This document shows positions 32,964 to 41,219 of a stretch of 64,000 nucleotides of DNA, one piece after another (position 1 is the first letter of the stretch; each line of letters starts with the position of its first letter). Under the pieces are notes generated by a model, which saw only the letters and a list, made by a program, of their open reading frames with translations, was not told where the DNA came from and searched no databases. Made by a program: the position numbers and the translations under genes. This DNA comes from Enterocloster bolteae (GTDB lineage Bacteria > Bacillota > Clostridia > Lachnospirales > Lachnospiraceae), in contig NZ_CP022464.2 in the NCBI RefSeq assembly GCF_002234575.2, positions 3,348,001-3,412,000 of the forward strand, written 5' to 3'.

Positions 32964-35489
32964 TTATCCCGGCAGATTTCCATACTCTTCCGGTTTACCT
33001 GTTGCAGGCTGGTTTTTGCCCTTTTCCGGAATTCCTTCTACTGGCCGGTTTGCGCCTTCTTCAGAACTTCCTTCTTCCGGCTGGTTTCTGCTTTCTTCCG
33101 GACTTCCTTCCTCTGGCTGGTTTGCGCCTTCTTCCGGACTTCCTTCTTCCGGCTGGTTTGTGCCTTCTTCCGGACTTCCTTCCTCCGGCCGGTTTGCGCC
33201 TTCTTCCGGACTTCCTTCCTCCGGCCGGTTTCCGCTTTCTTCCGGACTTCCTTCCTCCGGCCGGTTTCCGCCTTCTTCCAGCCTTCCTTCTTCCGGCCGG
33301 TTTGCGCCTTCTTCCGGACTTCCTTCCTCCGGCCGGTTTCCGCCTTCTCCCGGTTCTCCTTCTTCCGGCCGGTTTCCGCCTTCTTCCGGAATTCCTTCCT
33401 CCGGCTGGCTTCCGCCCTCTTCCGGTTCTCCTTCCTCCGGCCGGTTTCCGCCCTCATCTGGTTCTCCTTCTTCCGGCTGGTTTCCGCCCTCTTCCGGTTC
33501 TCCTTCTTCCGGCTGATTTCCGCCCTCTTCCGGTTCTCCTTCTTCCGGCCGGTTTCCGCCCGCTTCCGGACTTCCTTCCTCCGGCTGGTTTCCGCCCTCT
33601 TCCGGCTCTCCTTCCTCCGGCAAATTCTCTTCCTCCTGTAGCTCTTTCTCTTCCTCATTCACATCCGGCAGTTTTTCAGCATCTGCCTGAAGAGGGATAG
33701 AAGTATGCACCTCTGCCTGTTTTTTTTGTTCCTGGACAATACCAGTTAAAACCCAGCCCGTCTCTGTCTCTTCGCTCTCAAACATGGACTCTGTCAACTC
33801 TTCAATTTTATATTCCTCTCCATCCATTTCTAAAATACCTGTGCCGGTTATAAAAGGAATCCCATCATCTGACCTTTCCAAGATACCGCTTTGTACATTC
33901 AGCTTATAATTTTCTGCAAAGATTACCCCTTTGACCCCACGTTCAGCCAAAACCTTTCCTCCCTCCAGGTTCAGCTCTTCATATGTTATATTCTCTCCAT
34001 CTTGTTTCTTTACTGCGGTAATCCCCCCGCCGTAAAATCCCCCTGTTACCAGAATACTGCTGTCTTCCAGTGAAAGCATCCCTTCCACACACAGGTTATC
34101 GCCAAATTCCCCGTCAGCGTTTCTGACTGTCAAATCACCATGAAACAATGTAGTTCCGGTACCGAAATCAAAGGCTGCATTATCAATAACAGCTTTTCTC
34201 TCCACCTCAAGCCGGCCCTGTCCGATAGTTTGGAAGCTGCCGCCTTCCTGCATAAAGGAACCATTTGCCGCCACTCTCCCTTTATTATTCAGTGTTCCGC
34301 TTCCCACATAATCTCCTTTAATATCCAGGGTATTCATACTGGTATTCGTTACAGTTCCTCTGTTTTCCAGGTTTCCGTCCACAATCAAAGTTCCGTCCAC
34401 CTGCAATGCTGCCGACGTTCCCACCACCAGCCCCATTCCCCCGGCTAATTCCAGCCGGCTGCCTGCCGGTACGGTCAGGCTGTTATCAATGATAAGGGGA
34501 TTGCTGTCCGCAGCGCTGTGAAGAACCACATCAGATGTCCGCAGCTTTTCCTCTATGGTTTCCGGGCTCACCGGCATAGTAAGCTCCACCGTAGGTCTGC
34601 CCGGCTGTGTGCCGGTTCCGGAATCAGAACCGGAATCCCCTCCGTTAAAAAGAGGGGTGTGAATATCCTTCCCGCCAGGCTTAGAACCTGATGTTCCCTG
34701 CCCATTCTCTGCCCATTGGGAGTTTTTATCCTCTTCTTCCCTTAAAAGCCGCTCCGCGTTTTCAATCATCCAGTCCACATCCCAGCCTGCTTCTCTCAGC
34801 CTTCTGGCAAGCTCCTCATTCTCATGGATTTCCCAAAGCACATAAGGGGCAATATCTGTTTCCGTAAGGGGAAGCGTCTGTATCTCTCCCTTCCGCTCCA
34901 TGCGGTCAGGACCGATAATAAGTGCCTGCCGGCCCTTCTCTATGTACTGCCCATTCCGGTCACCCTCCACAGGATTCACCGGTCTTACAAGAACCTGCCC
35001 CTCCAGGACGCAGACGCGGCTCGTATTGCTGTCAACCACTTCCGCGTATACTACCGTTCCCCGGATTCCGGTTATCATGGTAGAGGTGCGGATGGATAGG
35101 GACTCCTCCCCCTTAAGAGGCGCGGTTACATCACAGAGAAGGCTTCCTTCTGACAGAAGCAGCTCCAGCTGCTTTCCTTTCTTCCGGATCTCTCCTTTGC
35201 TCAGTTCATCCATCTTCACGGCCTTTACGTCATCCAGGGCAAGGCCTGCGTAGCTTGCAGCCTCTGTTTCCAGGTAATATCCGCTCTGGAGCCGCATGTT
35301 ATCAAAGGCCGCAACCGCCTTTCCTCCTTTTCCCGACACATTTACCGTGCCCTCTCTGGAAGAAAGACGCATGGTTGCTCCGCTTACAGAGGTGTCGGCT
35401 GCCGCAGGAAACACATTTCCTGCCAGCAGACAGCAGGACACCGCAAAAGCAGCCCCGCATCGTATCAGATTTCTCCCGCGCTCTCTCAT
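32964..35489 (-). CDS. FecR-domain surface protein with beta-helix-like region and 18 Pro/Glu/Gly repeats
   Basis: 841 aa. Signal peptide (residues 1-32, ending PAAADTS). FecR domain about residues 60-180 (LSEGSLLCDVTAPL, IRTSTMITGIRGTVVYAEV, VCVLEGQVLV). A Gly/Ser linker at about 255-300 leads to short-strand repeats (about 310-520) like VDGTLIVDGNLENRGTVTNT, suggesting a beta-helix. Residues 622-837 are eighteen 12-residue units of the type NRPEEGSPEEGG, probably a stalk. No LPXTG or C-terminal membrane helix. It follows the CHASE2 cyclase by 21 bp; FecR/CHASE2 pairing is known in other phyla. Confidence 0.85.
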   Translation of the reverse strand: MRERGRNLIRCGAAFAVSCCLLAGNVFPAAADTSVSGATMRLSSREGTVNVSGKGGKAVAAFDNMRLQSGYYLETEAASYAGLALDDVKAVKMDELSKGEIRKKGKQLELLLSEGSLLCDVTAPLKGEESLSIRTSTMITGIRGTVVYAEVVDSNTSRVCVLEGQVLVRPVNPVEGDRNGQYIEKGRQALIIGPDRMERKGEIQTLPLTETDIAPYVLWEIHENEELARRLREAGWDVDWMIENAERLLREEEDKNSQWAENGQGTSGSKPGGKDIHTPLFNGGDSGSDSGTGTQPGRPTVELTMPVSPETIEEKLRTSDVVLHSAADSNPLIIDNSLTVPAGSRLELAGGMGLVVGTSAALQVDGTLIVDGNLENRGTVTNTSMNTLDIKGDYVGSGTLNNKGRVAANGSFMQEGGSFQTIGQGRLEVERKAVIDNAAFDFGTGTTLFHGDLTVRNADGEFGDNLCVEGMLSLEDSSILVTGGFYGGGITAVKKQDGENITYEELNLEGGKVLAERGVKGVIFAENYKLNVQSGILERSDDGIPFITGTGILEMDGEEYKIEELTESMFESEETETGWVLTGIVQEQKKQAEVHTSIPLQADAEKLPDVNEEEKELQEEENLPEEGEPEEGGNQPEEGSPEAGGNRPEEGEPEEGGNQPEEGEPEEGGNQPEEGEPDEGGNRPEEGEPEEGGSQPEEGIPEEGGNRPEEGEPGEGGNRPEEGSPEEGANRPEEGRLEEGGNRPEEGSPEESGNRPEEGSPEEGANRPEEGSPEEGTNQPEEGSPEEGANQPEEGSPEESRNQPEEGSSEEGANRPVEGIPEKGKNQPATGKPEEYGNLPG
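32967..33626 (-). repeat. In-gene tandem array of 36-bp units (18 copies)
   Basis: Codes the repeated 12-residue Pro-Glu-Glu-Gly motif at the C-terminus of the FecR protein. Units vary at a few codons (Q/R, E/S, G/A/S), and the last two or three copies are most diverged. Low complexity makes the reverse strand open too, producing large spurious reading frames. Copy number is likely to vary between strains. Confidence 0.92.
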
Positions 35490-35510
35490 ATACCATCACC
35501 TTTCCAATAC

Positions 35511-37358
35511 TTAATCCGCCTTCTTACCCTCTGACACCGGCATTCTGCCGGAGCTTCCTTCCGTAAGCCCTTCCAGCTCCAGCACCTGGAATTCCCCGGC
35601 TTTTCCCTTCAGCCGGATGCTGCCTATGGCCTTTGCATTAATCCTTCCCTCCAGCGCATTTGCAACAGCTGCGGATATGTAAATCTTTCCCCCGGGGGCA
35701 TTGGACTCCAGCCTGGAAGCCGTGTTTACCGTATCCCCGATGGCAGTATAGTCCATTCGGTCAGGCGCCCCCACATTTCCCACCACAGCGGGACCTGTGT
35801 GGATTCCGGTTCCAAAGGTAAGCCTGCGCCCGAAACGCGCCTCCAGCTGATCCCCCAGGCGGTCCGCCTCTTTTGCCATATCCAGAGCAGCCAGGACAGC
35901 CTTCATCACATAATCCTCCTGTGCCAGGGGCGCGCCCCAGAAGGCCATGGCCGCGTCCCCAATAAACTTGTCCAGGGTTCCTCCATGGTTCTTGATGGAG
36001 GATGAAACCAGGGTAAGATAACTGTTTAATACCTCCACCACTTGTCCCGGTTCCAACGCCTCAGACATGGAGGTGAATCCCCTGATGTCCACAAACAGCA
36101 CAGCCAGCTGTGTAAGCTTTCCGCCCAGCTCCAGAGACTGGGTTCCCTGCCTCAGTATCTCATCCACAATCTCCGGTGCTGCATAACGTTTGAAGGTGGC
36201 CGTCACCCGCTGTTTCTCCAGGACAGCCTTTCCATAATGGATCATCACCGACGCCCCGAAAAAAAGGGTCAATCCCAGGGGAATCCAAAGAATACGCAGG
36301 ACCATTCCTTTCTCATAGGCAGCCTTGGCAATGATTACATATGCGAAAGAGCCTGCCAGCCACACTGCCCCTCCCCCTGCCAGCCGGCTGCTCTTAAACC
36401 ACGCGCCGGCTGCCGCCAGCACCAGGAACAGAACCGCCAGCTGGATGCCAGCGCCTGGTTCCTCCTTATAATCACCCTCCAGAAGCGCATGTATGGCATT
36501 GGCCTGTATCTCCACGCCGTACATGGGGTCTCCCCTGTCTGCGGAGGTAATATACTGGTCTCCCAGCCCTGCGGCATAAGGCCCTATGAGCACAATCCGA
36601 TCTGCAAAATATTCAGGCGGAATATTCTCTTCCAAAAGATCCACTATAGAAATGAACTCACTGTAATCCTCCGGCAGCCCGGAATAATTCAAATACCAGA
36701 AGCCCCTGGAATCCACAGGCGGAAGACCGGCCTCCCGGCCTCCTTCCTGTTGTATATACTTCCTTGCTATGGTCAGGGCAAAGGATGGAAATACGCGCCC
36801 GTCCGGCAGCCCAAGCTCCAGCAGCTGGTGGCGCAGGATGCCGTCCTTATCATACATTGCATTGATATGTCCCTGGGCGGTCACGTCCCTCAGGGCTTTG
36901 TAAGGTTCATCAAAGGACTTCACGGTAAAATCATCCAGATAAAAGGTGCCGTCCGCCGCTGTAACCAGAGAGGAACCAAAGGTTCCCGCTGCTGCGGTGA
37001 CCACATTTTCCCCGGTCCCCGCAGCCTCTGCCAGAAGTAAATCCCCTTCTGTCCCGGTTTCTCCTGCCAGAAGTACATCCAGCCCGATAACCGCAGGACG
37101 GATATCCCCCTGGTTCAGATAGGAAACCGTCTGTGCCAGTATCCGCCGGTCCCAGGTGCCAAAAGGCCCCAGCGCTTCAAGGGATCTCTGGTCAATACCC
37201 ACAATGGCGATTCTGCCGTCTGTCCCCCGCCGCTCCTGATACAGCGCGTCTGACAGACGGTTATCCATCTCATAGAACAATCCGGACGCGGCCGCTATGG
37301 TAAATATCCCGGCACATAACCCCCAGGGCAGGTACGCCTTTATCAATTTTTTATCCAT
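35511..37358 (-). CDS. CHASE2-domain class III nucleotide cyclase
   Basis: 615 aa from the ATG at 37356-37358 behind GGGAGGCAGT. N-terminal membrane helix (about 8-27), extracellular CHASE2 domain (about 30-300; RRGTDGRIAIVGIDQRSLEALGPF, DKDGILRHQLLEL, DRIVLIGPYAAGLGDQY), then three membrane helices (about 300-375), and a cytoplasmic cyclase domain (about 420-590). Metal Asps are in FVDIRGFTSMSE and FIGDAAMAFWG; DYTAIGDTVNTASRLE provides the Asn/Arg transition-state pair, with Lys in DKFIGD favouring ATP. It should make cAMP in response to an outside signal. Confidence 0.9.
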   Translation of the reverse strand: MDKKLIKAYLPWGLCAGIFTIAAASGLFYEMDNRLSDALYQERRGTDGRIAIVGIDQRSLEALGPFGTWDRRILAQTVSYLNQGDIRPAVIGLDVLLAGETGTEGDLLLAEAAGTGENVVTAAAGTFGSSLVTAADGTFYLDDFTVKSFDEPYKALRDVTAQGHINAMYDKDGILRHQLLELGLPDGRVFPSFALTIARKYIQQEGGREAGLPPVDSRGFWYLNYSGLPEDYSEFISIVDLLEENIPPEYFADRIVLIGPYAAGLGDQYITSADRGDPMYGVEIQANAIHALLEGDYKEEPGAGIQLAVLFLVLAAAGAWFKSSRLAGGGAVWLAGSFAYVIIAKAAYEKGMVLRILWIPLGLTLFFGASVMIHYGKAVLEKQRVTATFKRYAAPEIVDEILRQGTQSLELGGKLTQLAVLFVDIRGFTSMSEALEPGQVVEVLNSYLTLVSSSIKNHGGTLDKFIGDAAMAFWGAPLAQEDYVMKAVLAALDMAKEADRLGDQLEARFGRRLTFGTGIHTGPAVVGNVGAPDRMDYTAIGDTVNTASRLESNAPGGKIYISAAVANALEGRINAKAIGSIRLKGKAGEFQVLELEGLTEGSSGRMPVSEGKKAD

Positions 37359-37380
37359 ACTGCCTCCCATCTATTCCCTG

Positions 37381-38370
37381 TTATCTGGGCAGCACAAACA
37401 CCTTTCTCAAAAAACTGTCGCACAGGTAAATATGATCCCCCATCACCATCATCCCCTCCGGGGACGCGATGGTCAGATCCGGGTCCGCCGCATCGGCGGC
37501 CGGTAGGGTGGAAACATTGTCCCCCCATATCTTCCGTACCACACTGTTGCCTGTATCCGACACATAGAGGGCGCCGTCCTCCGCCGCGGTAATTCTCTGA
37601 GGTCCTGAAAACATGGCCTGCGACACAGGGCCGTCCGCAAATCCGTCCTCTCCTGTTCCCGCGCTCCAGACCACGGCTCCGTCCATAGCCTTCACAATCC
37701 GGTTGTTGCCTGTGTCCGCCACATACAGCGCACCTTCATAAAAGCATATGCCTGTTGGCGCGGACAGGCCCCGCAGATAGGTATCCACCTTCCCGGACAG
37801 GGACAGGCTGCGGACTACGTCATTATCCGTGTCTGCAATATAAAGTATTCCGTCAGGTCCCGCAGCCAGGCCCGTTGGGGCGGCAAACAATGCTTTTGAG
37901 GCCAGATTATCCTCATAACCTGCTTTTCCGGTTCCCGCCGCGGTCATGGCGCCCTCCGGGGAAATATAGCGCACTACATGATTGCTCCTGTCCGACAGAG
38001 CATATCCATCCAGATAAGGAATCATATCCCAGGGCTCGCCGATAAGCATTTCCCCAAGGCTTCCGTCCCTGTAGCCGCCACGGGGTTCCCCATACTTCCC
38101 GGCAGCTCCCTTCTGCCCCGCATAGATACTGCGGCCTTCCTCTGTCACCTGCCAGATTACCTTGTTAAATCCATCCGCCGCCAGAAAACATCCCTCCCGG
38201 CCCTGTACCATGACCCGGGGTGAGAAGCCATCCCCTGTATTATCAAAAAAGGGAGCGGCACCCGACAGACTCACCCCCAGAATGCATCCGGAACATACCA
38301 ATGACAGGACAAAGCCCAGCGCCTTCGTCCCACAGCCGGTCATTCCATGTCTTTTCCAGATAGTTTTCAT
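37381..38370 (-). CDS. Secreted NHL-repeat beta-propeller protein
   Basis: 329 aa. Signal-peptide-like hydrophobic segment at about residues 17-38 (ALGFVLSLVCSGCILGVSLS). The rest is made of repeated blades of NHL type: GPDGILYIADTDNDVVRSLS, FYEGALYVADTGNNRIVKAMDG, EDGALYVSDTGNSVVRKIWG, at roughly 50-residue spacing. Such propellers bind proteins or carbohydrates and often sit in envelope complexes. It starts directly at the CPBP gene stop and ends 22 bp before the cyclase. No catalytic motif is visible. Confidence 0.85.
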   Translation of the reverse strand: MKTIWKRHGMTGCGTKALGFVLSLVCSGCILGVSLSGAAPFFDNTGDGFSPRVMVQGREGCFLAADGFNKVIWQVTEEGRSIYAGQKGAAGKYGEPRGGYRDGSLGEMLIGEPWDMIPYLDGYALSDRSNHVVRYISPEGAMTAAGTGKAGYEDNLASKALFAAPTGLAAGPDGILYIADTDNDVVRSLSLSGKVDTYLRGLSAPTGICFYEGALYVADTGNNRIVKAMDGAVVWSAGTGEDGFADGPVSQAMFSGPQRITAAEDGALYVSDTGNSVVRKIWGDNVSTLPAADAADPDLTIASPEGMMVMGDHIYLCDSFLRKVFVLPR

Positions 38371-39255
38371 TTACCTCTCTCCCTTTCTTTTTATCCGAGG
38401 AAAATATTCCGCCAGCTGTCTTATATCCAAAGGATACTGCCGGAGACAAAGCACAGCCACTGAGATTCCGATTACTCCATAAACCCCAATCAGTGCCGGG
38501 GATGCGAAAAGGACCATGGAAATCTGCTGGCTCTCATTGGCAAACCACACCGGCAGCGTCATTATGTTATAACCCATATGAAGAGCCACCGCATAAATAA
38601 TATTGTCCTCCACAATGGACACATGGGCCAGCAGCAGACCCATAAAAAGTCCGTACGCAACCCACAGGGGAGTTACATGGCAGGCCGCGAAAATGCCGGT
38701 ACAGAGCAGCACTGCAAACGTCTGGCTCTCAAACCTGCGCAGGAAGCGGTTCAGCACATATCCCCTGAATATCAGTTCCTCCACCAAAGGCGCAAGAAAC
38801 ATAACCGACAGGATAGCCAAAATCTTATCTACCTTACCGAACACTTCATAGGTCATCTCGTGATAAGGGCCTATAAGAAAGTCGGGAAAGGGAATCACCG
38901 TAAGGGCGGCGGACATAAAAAGGTTAAGTCCTGCCCCGGCTCCCATAAGCAGGAGAAGCTTTTTTGCGTTTACCCCTCTCCAGTAAAGAGTGGTTTCATC
39001 CCAGATGGACACTTCCCGCTTTCTGCATTTCCTCCGCATCAGATAAAATACAAGAATCAGGCCCAGAGTCCTGTAAAACTGGCCGCTGCGCCACAGGAAA
39101 AACTCTATATGCTCCTTAAGCCCGGCGATAAAAAGCCCGAAAGCAGAGATAGCGGGAGGCAGTAAGAGATAAAGGAGCAGTGGCCTTATCCCGTAGACAA
39201 AGTCTCCTATCCATTTCCACACCCTTTGCTGCCAGGTCAAAGTTTTGTTATCCAT
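38371..39255 (-). CDS. CPBP (CAAX-type) intramembrane protease
   Basis: 294 aa from the ATG at 39253-39255, preceded by AGGGGAGACGGGA; a GTG 18 bases earlier overlaps the STAS stop. About seven hydrophobic helices. The catalytic motif EELIFRGYVLNRF (Glu-Glu and Arg), followed by His in AACHVTPLWVAYG and by HMGYN, matches the Abi/CAAX protease family. In a secretion or signalling operon it could process a lipoprotein, pilin or receptor; no substrate is known. Confidence 0.88.
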   Translation of the reverse strand: MDNKTLTWQQRVWKWIGDFVYGIRPLLLYLLLPPAISAFGLFIAGLKEHIEFFLWRSGQFYRTLGLILVFYLMRRKCRKREVSIWDETTLYWRGVNAKKLLLLMGAGAGLNLFMSAALTVIPFPDFLIGPYHEMTYEVFGKVDKILAILSVMFLAPLVEELIFRGYVLNRFLRRFESQTFAVLLCTGIFAACHVTPLWVAYGLFMGLLLAHVSIVEDNIIYAVALHMGYNIMTLPVWFANESQQISMVLFASPALIGVYGVIGISVAVLCLRQYPLDIRQLAEYFPRIKRKGER

Positions 39256-39269
39256 TCCCGTCTCCCCTG

Positions 39270-39542
39270 TCACTCAAACGATAGTACGCCTACAAATCCC
39301 GTCACCTCAAAAATTTCCTTCATCTGAGGCCGGACATTCTTAAGCACCATGGTTTTCCCCGATGCGTTTATCTTTTTTTGAATGGAAGCAAATACCCGCA
39401 GTCCAACGGAGCTCATATAAATCGTATCCTCCATATTGACCACAATCTCTTTTTCCTCTGTTTCCAGCACGGATTTAAGGGCCTTTTCCAATTCAGGAGC
39501 CTGAGCCACGCTGATTTTAACTGCTGTCTTAACCTCTGTCAT
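39270..39542 (-). CDS. STAS-domain anti-sigma-factor antagonist (RsbV/SpoIIAA-like)
   Basis: 90 aa from the ATG at 39540-39542, preceded by CGAGGTAAGTTAT; the longer open frame adds 11 unconvincing residues. The STAS motif is DTIYMSSVGLRVFASI, where the first Ser aligns to the phosphorylated serine of SpoIIAA; the preceding Asp of SpoIIAA is replaced by Ser here, which is common in bacterial antagonists of this type. It should bind the RsbW-like kinase next door and be released by the PP2C phosphatase. Confidence 0.88.
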   Translation of the reverse strand: MTEVKTAVKISVAQAPELEKALKSVLETEEKEIVVNMEDTIYMSSVGLRVFASIQKKINASGKTMVLKNVRPQMKEIFEVTGFVGVLSFE

Positions 39543-39579
39543 ATAACTTACCTCGATTCTGCCGCAGAAGGGCATATAA

Positions 39580-39987
39580 TTATGGGCGTATGCATATCTT
39601 CAGCCGGAGAATATTGCACCCGTCCCTGTACTGGTACTCAACGCTGTCCGCAAACTGCCTCACCATATAGATTCCCAATCCCCCCACAGGGCGTTCCTCC
39701 AGGGGAAGCTGTAAATCCGGCGCCTCCCGGTCAAGAGGATTAAAGGAAATACCTTTGTCCTCCACCTCTAACACCAGCTCCCCACCCTCCAGTCCGCAGT
39801 ATACCCGCACCGGTCCGGGCTCTCCCCCATAGGCGTAGCTGGCAATATTAGTGAACAGCTCTTCCAGGGCGATTTCCAGATGAAGCGCTGTTTTCTTTGG
39901 ACAGTTTACTTCTTCCAGATACTCACGGAGCGCCTCCAGCACCCCATCCATATATTCCATTCCGGCCGGCACCTGCTTCTCCAGCAT
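39580..39987 (-). CDS. RsbW/SpoIIAB-like ATP-binding anti-sigma kinase
   Basis: 135 aa. HATPase_c fold of the serine-kinase type: N box LEIALEELFTNIASYAY, G1 box VEDKGISFNPL, G2 box RPVGGLGIYMVRQFADSVEY. These correspond to the nucleotide-binding boxes of RsbW/SpoIIAB. It starts one base after the phosphatase stop. The client, a sigma factor or another protein, is not encoded nearby. The kinase would phosphorylate the STAS protein to keep it inactive. Confidence 0.9.
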   Translation of the reverse strand: MLEKQVPAGMEYMDGVLEALREYLEEVNCPKKTALHLEIALEELFTNIASYAYGGEPGPVRVYCGLEGGELVLEVEDKGISFNPLDREAPDLQLPLEERPVGGLGIYMVRQFADSVEYQYRDGCNILRLKICIRP

Positions 39988-41196
39988 TTATCTCTCATTC
40001 CCTTCTTTCCGGCATAATGCCCTGACACACAGCATGGTAATGTCATCCGTCTGCACAGCCCCTTTTTTAACCGAGAAATCCTTCACTGCCATGGATATGC
40101 GGCTGATAATCCCTTTTGGGTCCTCCTCCGGAGCGCAGCGGTCCAGCACCGCCTTCAGGCGCTGTTCCCCAAACATTTCTTCTTCGGGATTTTCAGCTTC
40201 CGTAACCCCGTCTGTATAAAGAAAAATGGTTCCCTGTTTTCCCAGCTCCATTTTTTGTTCCCTGTACTTCATATCCTCCCACAGGCCCAGTACAAAGTCC
40301 GAATGGCAGGCCGCCTGGTGAAACGGTCCCTGCTCCGAAGATACATATGGATGGTTATGTCCGGCATTTACAAAGGTGAGAATACCTTGCTCCGTGTCCA
40401 GCATTCCAATGAAAGCAGTGACAAACATTTCCTCCGGGTTATCTTCACAGAGCCGGTTGTTTACCCGGAATGCCAGCTCCTCCAAAGGCATATCCAGCAT
40501 AGCGTAGTTTTTAATATGTGTTTTAGCCATGGTCATAAATAGGGCAGCAGGGACTCCTTTGCCCGACACGTCCGCTATGACAATACAGGCTTTCCCGGGA
40601 GCAGCCGGGAATATGTCATAAAAGTCACCGCCCACCTCCTTGGCGGGTTCCATTAAAGCCCAGGCCCGAAGACCCAGCTGTTCTTCCAGCCCCCCAAAGT
40701 CTCTGCGAAGAAGTCCAGTCTGTATCCTGGCGGCAATATCCAGCTCAGAGTGGAGGCGAGCCTGCTCCCGGACAAGACTGGTGGTCTTTTTGTAGACCAC
40801 ATTCAGCAGTTCTCCATACAGCCTGCGGTTACTTCCGGCCGCCTCCTCAAACTGGACTCTGGAAAGGCGGGCCGCCCGGACCCGGGTGATTGCCCGCACC
40901 GTGGCGCCTCTGGGCTCGTCCCGTATTAAGGCCATTTCCCCTACAATACTACCCGGCCCCATAAGAGTGTTAATCTCCTCTCCATGGCAATCTAACACCT
41001 GGGCGCTGCCCTCCATAAGGATGTACATTCCATCCTCCCCCGCCTGCCCCCAGGTCACTATATCCCGGCCCGGGGGGAAGTCAAGCTCCTCCATGGCGGA
41101 GAGCAGGAGGCAGCTTCCCTCCGGCAGTTTTCCCTTCTCATCTGCGGGAAACAGTTCCCTCACTTCCTTCAGGGCCAGCAATCTGTCTATATCCAT
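39988..41196 (-). CDS. Cyclic-nucleotide-binding domain fused to a PP2C/SpoIIE phosphatase
   Basis: 402 aa from the ATG at 41194-41196 behind GAAGGGAGTGCAGAAG; a TTG 21 bases upstream has no site. CNMP domain about residues 20-130, with the phosphate-binding cassette GEMALIRDEPRGATV keeping the canonical Glu and Arg, so cyclic-nucleotide binding is likely. Helical linker about 130-165, then SpoIIE/PP2C about 190-395 (GGDFYDIFPAAPGKACIVIADVSGKG, DDITML). It should dephosphorylate the STAS protein when cyclic nucleotide is bound. Confidence 0.93.
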   Translation of the reverse strand: MDIDRLLALKEVRELFPADEKGKLPEGSCLLLSAMEELDFPPGRDIVTWGQAGEDGMYILMEGSAQVLDCHGEEINTLMGPGSIVGEMALIRDEPRGATVRAITRVRAARLSRVQFEEAAGSNRRLYGELLNVVYKKTTSLVREQARLHSELDIAARIQTGLLRRDFGGLEEQLGLRAWALMEPAKEVGGDFYDIFPAAPGKACIVIADVSGKGVPAALFMTMAKTHIKNYAMLDMPLEELAFRVNNRLCEDNPEEMFVTAFIGMLDTEQGILTFVNAGHNHPYVSSEQGPFHQAACHSDFVLGLWEDMKYREQKMELGKQGTIFLYTDGVTEAENPEEEMFGEQRLKAVLDRCAPEEDPKGIISRISMAVKDFSVKKGAVQTDDITMLCVRALCRKEGNER

Positions 41197-41219
41197 CTTC
41201 TGCACTCCCTTCAGCAATA

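Noticed and set aside
32967..33626. CRISPR-like array (36-bp repeats)
   Set aside because: The units are contiguous without spacers, in frame, and code a regular Pro/Glu/Gly motif; there are no cas genes.
32672..33700. Large plus-strand reading frame over the repeat region
   Set aside because: Its product is a Leu/Pro/Phe repeat that mirrors the minus-strand repeat array and has no start signal; the minus-strand gene has a signal peptide and FecR domain.
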